NCBI GenBank assembly: GCA_902728285.1
Contig: CACVBU010000385.1
Location: 841,038-905,037, forward strand
Length of the DNA: 64,000 nt
Direction of reading: 5' to 3'
Source of the DNA: Clytia hemisphaerica
Taxonomy: Eukaryota; Cnidaria; Hydrozoa; Leptothecata; Clytiidae
Position numbers and translations under genes: made by a program. Every line of letters starts with the position of its first letter. Positions within the stretch are counted from its first letter, which is position 1. Of this stretch, positions 21,488-33,400 are shown one piece after another. Under the pieces are notes generated by a model that worked only from the letters and a program-made list of their open reading frames with translations, was not told where the DNA came from and ran no database searches.

Positions 21488-24400
21488 GTAAGATAATTTT
21501 TCGTCTTGAAATTAATCCCTGTTCGTTCGCTCATCTTGTCAAGTCTTGAGAGAGAGAGTGAAAATAGTACAGTACAGTCTTCATAATCTGAACCTCTTTA
21601 ACCCTTGGACTGTCTCCTTAATTAGAACTTGCTTGCTGGTCCGTTCAGTTAAATGTTTTATGAACCTTATACTCCTTAACTCGATATTTCAGCAAATTTA
21701 TGTTTCTAATGCGTGTTTGAGTAAATGGAAAACGTTGCTGTATTGCAGTTAGATTTTCTTAACTTCAACACGAAGGGGGTTTGGTAACCATATAAATCAA
21801 AGGGAATTCCAGTCATGAAGAAAAGAGACAAGGAACATAGAACTATTATCAAACAAGGATGAGCATCTTTCGGGATCTGTGATACGGAGGTTTGATTCGT
21901 GTCGAGTCGGCTATACAGTTGACACTCGTTAATTCGATCTTCAAGGGGTTCAATAGACCAAAAATTTTCTGCAAATTAGAAAAATAATAATTTAAACCAC
22001 TTTCCAGCTGAGTCGACCAAATTACAAAAAGATTCGAATAATAGAAGTCTCGAATTAGAAAGACTAGACTAAAGTAAGCTGTTGAAAAAGTCGCTAATTT
22101 TAGTGTGTACGTGTCTTTTAGCGAGGGGTAAATCACTTGAAAAAAGGTTTACGATACTTTTGACTTTTTGAATTTTCACTTGACTTTTTCCCGACAAAAA
22201 CGCCCACCACCCTCGGGCGTCCAAATTTTTCACCCAAATCTTTCCAAAACGCCCACCGCCCATAAATGTTGCTCCACCATCCGCCCATTCAAGAAACTTT
22301 TTGACTTTTTCAAGACTTGTTTTTACTTTTCCTTGACTTCTTTGACTTTTTTGACTTTTTTTTGACTTTTTGCAAAAATGTACGATATAATTTCGAGTGA
22401 TTTACCCCTTTTTAGTCTTTTAGTATTCGGTTATTACTGACAATAACCTACTACTTTATACTTTCGTTTTAGGTTCGGTCAACGAATTATTCTATCCTTT
22501 TGGTGACCAATGGAACGATACAACGCTGGTTGGAGCCAGTTTTTATAATACTTTTTATTCCGTGATGCAATTACATGTCCCGTTCCGAAGCTCAAATAGA
22601 CTCTTTGTAAGTCTTTTTTAACCATTGCAGTGCCGTAGCAACTGGGGGGGGGGGCAAGGGGGGCTATGCCCCCCACCATTGAGTTTCAAGCCCGAAGGGC
22701 TAGAGGTCAATCTCTAACCTTTCTCAGGCAAGAAAAATTGAAGCCTTAAAATTTTTTTTGCAAAATGAATCTAGCAATTCCTTTGTTTTCGAGTGATATA
22801 TTTTTCGAAATTAAGCGGTAAATTTTAGTTTCAATCTGTCATTTGTGTAAAAACCGGGCGGGTCGCTCAAGGCCGCGCAACTTTGGTAGGATTTGTTGGC
22901 TTCAAATCCTACCAAAGAGATTGACCTCTAGCCCTTCGGGCTTGAAACTCAATGCCCCCACCCCCCAATATTTTTTTTCAAAATGGTTATTTTGCAAAAT
23001 GCAAAGTTTTTCTTTTTTAATTTGTCATAATTGTCTTTTAAGTGCATGTTTTGAGTGCATTTTCAAGCAATCTAGAGCTCAAATTTTCAAAATTTCCCCC
23101 CTCGGGCCAAACCATGGTTGGCCCTCGCGGTGTCACTAAACTTCAGCCCCCTCAATATGAAAATGCTTCCTACGGCACTGCATTGATCTCTAATACTCCT
23201 TCCTCGAAATGCATTAACTTCGTTCTCAAAGACTTGCTCCTACGATACTTCAACGCCCTCAGACATAATCAATAGCAAGTTTATGTATTTGCGCTTTTGA
23301 GGACGGTAAAGTGACTGAAGCGATTTGGAATAACCCGCAGTTCTTCCCCGCAAAATCGAGGACGTCTCAGCCCCGTTCGAACTTTTTTCCCTTAGTGGGG
23401 ATAAAAATTCCAATTGAAATCCCAATGGGATAGAAATTCTATTGTACCAAAATCCAGTTGGGATAATATTGGAGTGCATTTTAACATTGAATTTTGAGTG
23501 GGGATGAAATCAAAGTCAGTTTCCCAGTGGAGCTAAAATTCCAGGGTATTTTACCAACGGGGCGAAGTTTTTGACAAATTCTCCAGTGGGAGTTTGGTCC
23601 CAGTGGGTCTGTGACACAAGGGTGTTCTAACGAGAGTTATAGCTTAGCTTGTAATGCAAAAGAATATGATATCTGCGATTCTAAATCATCCCTCGCTTAT
23701 GGAAGGGGCTACTTGTTCTGAAAGTTTTAGCTATGCAAACTTCAACACTTTTCGTCTGTCGATCGTCTACAAATTATCTATAAACCCTAAACTCCTCAAA
23801 ACGAATGGGTCGAGTTTAATGCGGCCCGATGGTCCCAGACTCCTTACAATGGTTAATTGGTGTTTATAATTAAACTCTGGTTAAGGAGTTTCTTAAAATC
23901 AGTATTTTTCAGTTGTAATTGTGCGTAATTGTAATTTGATAGTCGATTTCCCGATCTTTCCGGATTGATTTCCCGATTTGGTTTGTGTTTGTGCTCGCAT
24001 TTACTAGGATATACTCTTTTAAATTTTATGTTAGATATATTAAGAAAAGCTGACCACGATAAAGATGTTTGCATAATGGTTCGCTATTCAAAAATGACAA
24101 TAACCGGAGTTTGCAGCCGTCATTACGGCTGTTTTATTGTCTCTTTACGCTGTCTACCTTTTTTTAGATTTACGATAGTGGTTATGTTTCAACGGACCTC
24201 CAGACAAAAGAAAATCCTACAGTTAATCACGGAATATTTCTCTACAGTGGCTTTTTCAGTTCGAAAGTTGGCAGTGTCTCACATCGACAAACACGAAATG
24301 AGGTATACGGTATATTGACAAAGCATTGGTCTCATTTGTTTGAATGACAAATTCAAGTATAAACGCTCTTTTACGAGAACATCCAAAAATGTTTGAAGCT

Positions 24401-27400
24401 TTTTGAGTTGTAAACTTAAAAATGTCTTATTTCACGATTTTGTTAGTATTTCTGTGCGAGAGTCCACAGAGCTTCAAAATATTCTTAACTTGCTCTTAAT
24501 AGGTTGTCTATCGCAGCCTTATATGGAGGGGGGGTTTCTAGGGGTTCGAAATACCGCTTTCCCGTCAAAATTTTTGCTGAATAACGGAATCCCGAAAATT
24601 GAAAAAAATAACACCGTCACAACGGTTTGTACAGGTTCAAATACCGGCATAATGACAAAAAACAAGGCCAAATACCGTCACCTACTGATTTTGAAATACC
24701 GTTTTCCCATCTTTATTTTCGTCAAATCCCGTAATACCGTACTAAAAAAGGGCCAATCCCGTCACACCGTAAAAGTGCAAACCCCCTTATATTTTTATGT
24801 GTTTTTTTTTCATAAAAAAGCGTGTTGAATCCGTTGTTCTTTCTGTCAATTATCTCTAGCCAGTTGTCAATAAAATGATTGAAGATGACCTTCGAAGATA
24901 TAAAGATCATAAAGAACCGAATATGAAAGATTTCGTTCCTAAAAACACTATCATTATCACTTACTACCAAACTTACAGGTTGGTCTTTCTATTCATCATA
25001 TTCATGACGTAATGTTTTTTTTACGGAATTACCCCGGTTTCATCTAGTAGTGGCACATTTAAACAAGACAAAAGTTGTATAAAATGTGCCACTACTGGCA
25101 AAAACCCGGGTCTTTTCGTAGAAAACATTACGTCATAAATATCATGAGTATTCACCTATGAACCTTTGACGTCGCATTTGGCTTTTAAAAGGACATAAAA
25201 TTACTGACTAAATTTGTAAACAAACCGTATGCAGCGGGATACAAAATCAAAATATATGTCGCATGTCAAAAAAGATCAAAATAAATATGGCTGATTTTGA
25301 TCATGAAATTGTTGATTCAATTGTTTCACAAGTTTGTTTTGGACACGTGGTCTCAATTGTGTTCTTTAATGACACGTGATTTGCGCAATGTTTACATTTT
25401 GCTACTTTTATGTCCCTTTAAGGGTACTGGTGTAAGGGTTTTTTTCGGTGCATGAACTTTTTAGTGGTACTTAAGACGTACCCAACAACGTACCCAATGT
25501 CAATCTGGCTTTGTTTTAGGCACAACTTTTGTTATAGTTGAATTTACATCCTTTAGTGAAGCATTATTCCTCGTCTCGCTTTGTGCAACTTTATAAATGG
25601 ATGTGAACTTTTTTTTTTTTTTTAAAGTAACCTCAATGCAGCGACTTCAAAAGTAGAAGCCAAAGTAGATTCTGATTCTGAAGAGACCGTAGCTTGCAAG
25701 TAGAGCATCCAGCTACGGTGCGCAAGGTCGTCGTGGTTCAAACCCTGGCCGGGTCATACCAAAATCTTCCTAAAAATGGTACTTGATGCCTCTCTGCTTG
25801 ATGCTCAGTACTTAAGGGAAGGGTCAAGGGGAAGTGGAGCAATCGAGGGAGAAAGAGTGGCTACCTTCGGGTAGGCAGCTATCGAAAGAGGAGCCTTCGG
25901 GTCGTCTCCGATTGCGGTCGCAAACTTACTTTACTTAGATTCTGATTCGTTTGGCCTAGTCTTGGATTTAGACCGCCATAGTTAAATCTAGAATCCACAA
26001 TTGCGAAAAAAGAGAAAGCCCTTTCTTTTCCTATATTGATTGACGCGAGAAAATTCGACCTGGTGGTGCGTTGCATAATTGGATAATTTATTCTTAATAA
26101 TTTTGTAGCATGAAGGTTGTGGGTATCTTTTCCCATCTGGGTGTACCAAAAATTTCATACTAAAATTACAAAATGGTACTTATATGCCTCTCTGTTTGAT
26201 GTTCAGCAATTAAAAGAAGGATCAAGGGTAAATAGAGGGAAAGAAGTGTCGCCCTCCCTTACATTCGGCTAGACAGCTAAAGAAAAAGAGAGCCTTCGGG
26301 TCGCTCTCGACTGCGGTTGCAAACTCATATTACTACTTTTGATTATTTCAGGTACCTCTCAACCCAAAGGAACGTTTTTCAAGCCATTCTTACATATAAC
26401 GATCAAGACGCTTACCTCATTACCAACTACTATGTCCTGGAAAATGCCGGAGCAACTGTTGCTCAAACATATAATGGCTGTACACATACATTTGCACCCA
26501 CATTCAATAGCAATAACCTTCAATATAATACCAATATTGGTGTACAAGGACGTTATGTATGGAACGTAAATGATGTTGATTGTGAAGCTGAAAAAAGTAA
26601 GGTTTTTGTAATCATAGCTTCCAAACGACGTTTTTTGAACGTATAACGTTGTGTTGACTTTATAAACGTTAGTTGAACGTTCATCTAACGTTGTGTTGAC
26701 ATTATGAACGTTAGATGGACGATTTTTGAACGTTCATCTAACGTTGTGTTGACGTTATGATTACGCTGGATGAACATTTCTTATGACGTTTTAAAGAAAG
26801 TTTGGATTAAATATGTTTTCAATGCGTATACATGGTTTTTAGCTTTCCTATGCAAAGTTTTCTTGCACAGAAATATGGTTGTAATGTGTAAAACATTTTT
26901 GGAGGAAGTTAAAACAATTATCAGACTTCAAAAGATTAAAGGCTTGTGTGAACACGAGAAGTTTTTTTCGCGTTGATGCAATGCAACATGCTCCATCCCA
27001 CCAACCTGAAACACACACTTTCTTTCTTGTGTTGGTGGGATGGAGCATGTTGCATTGCACCAACGCGAAAAAAACTTCTAGTGTCCCCAAGCCTTAAATG
27101 AATTGGTTTCCTTTTATTGAAACTCGTACTAAAGTCAAATTTAAATATTTCGCAACCTTTCTTTTTTCCTGAAAATTCCAAAATTTGTTCGTGCGGCAAT
27201 CGTCCTTACGGGAACTTGGATGTTATAATTAAAAGAAAAAGCTATATATATATATATATATAATATAAACATAACACTTTGATCACCACAATCTTTAAGA
27301 ACAACTCCAAAACACTCGATTTCTCAGGAAAATGAACAAAAATACTCCCAAAATATTAGGAACATTTTTAGGCTTAAAACTCAAGAAAGTTAAGAACATC

Positions 27401-30400
27401 CGAATAGGCTTTAAAGATTTTTGATATGCTCTTATAAAAAACGTGCATAGTATAGACTAGTTTTTCAGTAATTTCGTTCAACTTCTACGTCTTAGAACGC
27501 TACATCACGGAGGACTTAGACGGAGTGCAGATTCTTCCAAAAGGGGATGACGTTGTTGAGAAAATCACCTTATCACAACCTATGCCTCTATTCCATGGAT
27601 TGAAATCGGAATTTCTGGTTAGTAAACATTCTCCTCTTATTTATTTGTTTTCCTCATGGTAGAACAAATACAATTATTCCTGGAACGGAAAATTTAGCTG
27701 TCTAACCCTGGTCAGCAGAATGAAAGCAACGATTTTACCTTTATTGCCTTTATGGCATAACAAGCTGCGATGATTTGGTAGATTCCTCAAACCTGGTTAA
27801 AATATTGCGTAGAAAGTGCATTTTTTGATTTCTCAAGGAATTGAAAGATTTTGTTTGACATTTACTAGGTCTTTCACTGTCGAAAATTACGCTCTGAATT
27901 GTCACGATCCTAATACACAGGTTGCAAAATTAAAGACTGAAGATAAATCACGCTTTTACTCGAAATTTTTATGTGCTTGTTACATGACATTTATTTCTGA
28001 TTGGTTCGAATTTATTGACACTAATAAAGTTATCAGCTGTAAGTTGTAAAGCAAGTAACATGGAAATAAAATCACGTGAACTTTTTCGAGTAATCACATG
28101 TTTTGACTGCATTGAAGGCCGAGGTAAACGATTCCAACATTTCGTCCAAAATAGAAATTGAAATATTGGACAAATGTTGGATAAATTTTGGAAAGGTGTT
28201 GGATCTCCTTAAAATTGTTTCGTCGCAATGTCCAACATCATTTTCATCTAACATGGGTGTTCATGTGTTCATTCATTCTTTTTTTAATTCATTCTTTTCG
28301 AACTAGAAATGGCGCTAGCAGATGATTTTTGTACCCAGTGTAACCAGTGCCAACTACTGCTGTTCATGCGGACAAAAGCTATAGTCTAACAATTGGACCC
28401 TTACAATGCAGAGAAAATTCTGGCGAATAATCGAATCTTATGGTGCATTTTCTTGAAATTTATTTACCTATTTCAAGGCAAAAAATGGTCAAAATTTCTA
28501 AAATTTCGCAACAAAAAATGTTCTCAATTTTTACACACTTACAATGCATTCTGGGAAGCCTGAAAAACGTACCTTTAAAGGGTCACGCTTCTACGATAGA
28601 TCGCTTAATTTCAGTGCCACCCCTTGGTTTATTTTCCGAAAAAAAAACATTCGCTACTAGTAGCTTCTCTACCATCGAATTTTTGACAAAAAAACATTCT
28701 ATTCTAATTCTAATGACGTCATTCCCTTTCAAACGTTGGATATGAGCTGAGTAAACGAATCCAACATGATCCAACGCGAAAAAAAGAAGTAAATGTTGGA
28801 CAAAATGTTTGATGGCGATCAAACTCCAACACTTTTTTCCTTCTTCCAACATAATTTTTTCTTCTTTTCCGATTTTTGCATTCAAGTAAACGATTCCAAC
28901 ATTCCGTCCAACATGGTCCAACAGAGAGAAAATGGTATGTTGGATGGAATCGTTTACCTCGGCCTTTCGTGTATTCAAAAGTACCTGTTGTTGAAAGCAA
29001 CATTCGCAATAAGTTTAACCTTTACCAGGGACTTTATGTATATATTTAGACGTGAATTATAATTTGTTTTTAATTACATTTTCAGCTTAAATTAATAAGT
29101 CTTAATTACGACGATGATCAGCATGTGACGACGTCTTTCTGGAAACCAATGTTCTCTTACCTTCCGGGAGACTTGACGTTTTGCTTTAAGCCTCAGTCCG
29201 ATGATGGCCCTCATTGCAAGGGTCGAAATATTTTTGTTTCCATTTTTCGATTTGTTTCACGTTGATGTTAAATAGTTACTAGCCGGTACCCGGCGTCGCA
29301 CGCCGGTTTAGCTGTTTGCTCAACGCATTTACAGTCCTTTGAGATGTTGGGAAGGTGGCTTAAACACGATGAAATCAAAATTAAAGGGAAGAATTTTCTT
29401 CAAAGTTTGACTCTATCCCTCCCGGGTGACGTATCTTTTAACCATATTTTGAAAAAAAAATTTGTGGCAAAAATGATCAGAAAACAGAAAGGGCGTCATT
29501 CCCAAATTACACCATACCGGCGACCAGCGACGTCCGAGACGGCTCTGCAATTAGATTTTTTTTCCCGCTTCGCTCACGTTATATTTGCCGTAGTTCTTGA
29601 TGTTTAGGAAAACTTTGATGTCAAGATAAGCGGAGTGAAATAATAGACATGACACGCGGTTCGTCGAAAAAAGGCAGCCCGGGGGGTGGGGTATTTAGGC
29701 AAGAGAAGGGTATGGGTATGGGTATGTGCCGGCCTTAAGGGTGCCTTTTTTGAAACATGGCAGTTTGAAAAATCGGAAAATCAAACTTCAGTCCCACTAA
29801 GAATTGGAAAAATAGGAAAATTTCAACTTTTTGCCCCCAGAAAGATAGAAATTTGGTCAAATTAGTTCCAAAAAGTGAATTAAAATTCACACAATTTCCC
29901 TTGTTTCTTCTACTCTTTATTCTGCTAAGGGTCCGAGGGGCAGGGCCGAAAGTCAGCTCGCAACCATCGTCCCCCCGGAAGGCAGCTAGGACACGCAGAC
30001 AAAAAAGCGTGATAGATAGCGCAATTTTATGTTGCTTTTTATAAAATAACTTCGTCATAACTTCAATAATTTTTCAAATTCAACAATGACTTAGATTTAC
30101 AGCAAAATAATTATCGACATACATGTTTAAAGGGACATAACAGTACTTGCGAAATTTGTAAACAAACTGTATGCAGCGGATACAAAATCAAAACAAATGT
30201 CACATGTCAAAATAAAAAATAAAACCAAATATGGCTAATTTTGATTGTTCAATTGTTTTACAAGTTTGTTTTGGACACGTGATTTTAATTGTTCTCTTTA
30301 ATGACACGTGGTTCGTGCAATGTTTACATTTTACTACTATTTTAATACTACTTAAATTTTACGAAGAAAGAATTCTAGTTTTTACCGCCTTTTGAATGTA

Positions 30401-33400
30401 TTTTTAATGTTGCTGTTGTTCTAACAAACTTGTTATGTGATTCTTGTGTTTTATTTTATATTTGTTCTTTTCTTTAATAGATTATGTTTAAAAGATTTCT
30501 TTTGTTTTGAAAAGAATTCGAATGTCTCAAATCAAATAAGGTCGTTAATTACATTCGAAAACATAAAACAAAAGAAAAGAAAGAAAAAAAAAGAAAAAGT
30601 TTATCAATCAAAACAAAGTCTTTATAAAACGGCGCGAATCTGATTTAACACATTTGTGGAGCAAGAACTAAAAGTTATCTTTTGGAAGAACAAAAACATT
30701 GCGTGCGAAAACGAAAGTATAACATACAGACAGACAAAACGACATACAGACTACGGCTATTAATATATAGATAACTAAATACCAATTTATACTAAATATT
30801 ACATTAAAAATTGTGTAAAGAATAACGGATATAAAACGTATCAAAAATTCAATCAATGAGTTTTTTTCCTGTTTTTTTTATCTCTCTCCAGCTTTCATCA
30901 GATGGATATTTGACCACCTGTTCGGATAACACAACATTGAACACGCATCACATCAGATATATGTGGTATGACTACCTGGCATTCTTTGCTAATGACTTCA
31001 ACGTCACTGATGAGTCAAGGGGTAAGTTCTCTCTTCCTCCAAATTTGTTATAAACTTAGAGCGCTTTGTAATGATTTCAATGTCATTGATGCGTTGAAGT
31101 GTAAGTTTACTCCTCCCAGGACCCTGTCGACGCACCGGACTTAACGAACACCGGACACGCAAAAGTCCGGTGTAAATTGAGAATTTTTTTACCACCGGAC
31201 AATCCCTACACCGGACTTAAGGAAGTCAGATGTCCGGTGTCGAAGAAGGATATTTTTTCCACTGGACAATCAAAACACCGGACCTGACCAGTCCGGTGGG
31301 TCCGGTGTTTCTTAATTTTTTGTTTAATAAATGTCCGGCATCCAAAATTCCCTGTATGCAACACCGGACTGACACCGGACTTATTGCGTCCGGTGTAGCG
31401 AAAGGATACTTTTTGCCACCGGACAAATACACCGGACAGTCTGGTGCGTCGGCAGGGTCCTCTCCTCCCCCGGCGATCTTTAGAGTAATGTTTGAAAATC
31501 GGAGAAATCCAAAGTTTATCTTTGTAGCAAGTGCAGTACTGCTTTTAGACTTTGCTATATTCTAAGACGAGCCACTAGGAAAAAAGCCAAAAGCCGAAGA
31601 AAATTCGCAAACGGTTTTTTTTTACCAAAAAGAGTTTACAGTCGGTAAAGTTGCCAGTCTTCGAAACGCTCCTGCCGATTATTTTTCCGTATACCGCCAT
31701 AATGCCATACCGCCATATTTTCCCGCTTTTACTATCACTGTAACGGACGATTACATCGTCTATACTGCTTTTTGAAAGGATCTCATTCTTTGAGTAAATA
31801 AAGACCATTTTTGTGTATAGTTTGAGCACAATAATTTGTTTTAAGGAACGCTTTTCAAAGTTGGGAAATTTTAGGAATGTTTGGTTTTAGATCCCTCAAA
31901 ATCCAACTTTATCCCACTTGAGATCCCTCAAAATCGAAATTATTCCCGATTGAGATGGGCTAGAGTTGAAATTTTCACTTGATATTCGTTTTAATAATCC
32001 CTATCAGATTAAAAGAAAGTTAATCAAAAGATCAAAAGATCAAAAGATCCTGTCTTTAAACAGCACTAATTTTTTAATCCGACAAATCCGATTACAGATC
32101 GCCTTGAAATTTGTTAAATATTTCTTATATTAGTATCGCTTTTTTTTTCGGGTTTGGTCGAAGGTCTTGGTATAATCGAGCCAGACTAGTGAAAACGTCT
32201 CTCCACTCCAGTCGATAGTTTGATGGATGAAAAAAATTTGTTGAATACTGTACTTCTCTATGAACATGGTCTAGGAATTGAGATTAATATTGAATCAATC
32301 AAATGTTCTCAAACAATTTGAATGATATTGACATGGCATTTTTCGATTCAATCCTTTTAACAATCAAACTTGTTTTTTAGGCACCATTCTTTATTATGAG
32401 ACGACTACCAACCAAGAACTTTTGAATCGGACTGCTGCAGATATTACATTTTTCACATGGCGAGATTTCAAGCCTCTCCACGCTTTTGTGGTATCTTATG
32501 TTAATTGTAGTGATAAGAAAGACAGGGTGAGTAAATTCAGTTTTATTTTTACATAATACACCTTTTTCCGGTTAGCCGCTTCGTATAAAAAGTCACCAAA
32601 ATTTCGAGTTAACAAACCATCCCATTGGCTAAAAGCAAAAACATACAAAAAAATGTGCTTTCTGTGCTCTTACTCTGGACATTGTTTTGTTTATCATTTT
32701 GTCTTTTAGCCAATGAGATGGTTTGTTTACTCGAAATTTTGGTGACTTTTTATAGGAAGCAGCTAACCGTAAAAATGTATATTGTTCCCGTCTCATATCA
32801 GACATATATTTCGTATCAGGACAGTGTCTGCCTTTTGTTATATTATGCTAATATAAGTGAAAAAATGTTTTTCTTTTCCTCTTTCTGACCAATTTTACTC
32901 CACAAACGTGTCAATCCAATGTCCAATTTTTTTCCGTATACGGTTGGAAAAATCTTTAATGGTCGGAAAAGTCTTAGCGATACCGGTCGGAAAAATCTCT
33001 TATTAGACGGAAAAGTCTAAAACATTCGACATTTTCCTCCGCTCGTGAATTCCTGCGCTTTTGCAAAACGCTTTGTCAGCAAAAACAAACAAACAAACAT
33101 GGAAACCATTCGAATGTTGTGCTGTGCTGTGTCGCATGATGGATTGAATCTAGCAATCTCTTCTTTTTTCATGTTTTAAAACTTTCAAGTTCTGGTGGTA
33201 AATTTTACTCCCAGACCAGTTTTTCAGCATCTGTATGAAAGCCACGCGGGGCGCTAATTTATATCGAAATTAAATGGCTTCTAATCAGGGAGGTTCATAG
33301 TTTGGGGAGTGAACTGAATTGCCCCTTTTTTCGGACGGAGTGGTGGAATTTGACAAAAGTTTATACGTAATTTCGGAAATTGGGTTCTCTGACGGAGACG

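Larger units (their letters stand above)
22473..26596 (+). other. NIDO module 1 (exons 2-5)
   Basis: Exon 2 gives VNELFYPFGDQWNDTTL, the NIDO opening. Exon 3 gives IYDSGYVSTD and GFFSSKVGSVSHRQTRNE, in the place of the usual APFWADVD...YYRET. Exon 4 ends NTIIITYYQTY. Exon 5 starts YLSTQRNVFQAILTYNDQDA and contains one cysteine in NGCTHTF and one in NDVDCEAEK. The pair recurs in every module and is probably a disulphide. Intron phases are 1-0-0-2-1. Intron 2-3 holds a 276-bp MITE, and intron 4-5 holds two SINE copies. Confidence 0.82.

Noticed and set aside
23965-24318. The whole 117-codon frame as a gene
   Set aside because: Only 24168-24302 is exon sequence of the NIDO gene, in another phase; the rest is intron.
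29086-29218. Inclusion of this stretch as a coding exon of the NIDO gene
   Set aside because: Adding it breaks the reading phase between exons 27496-27617 and 30892-31021, which join perfectly without it.
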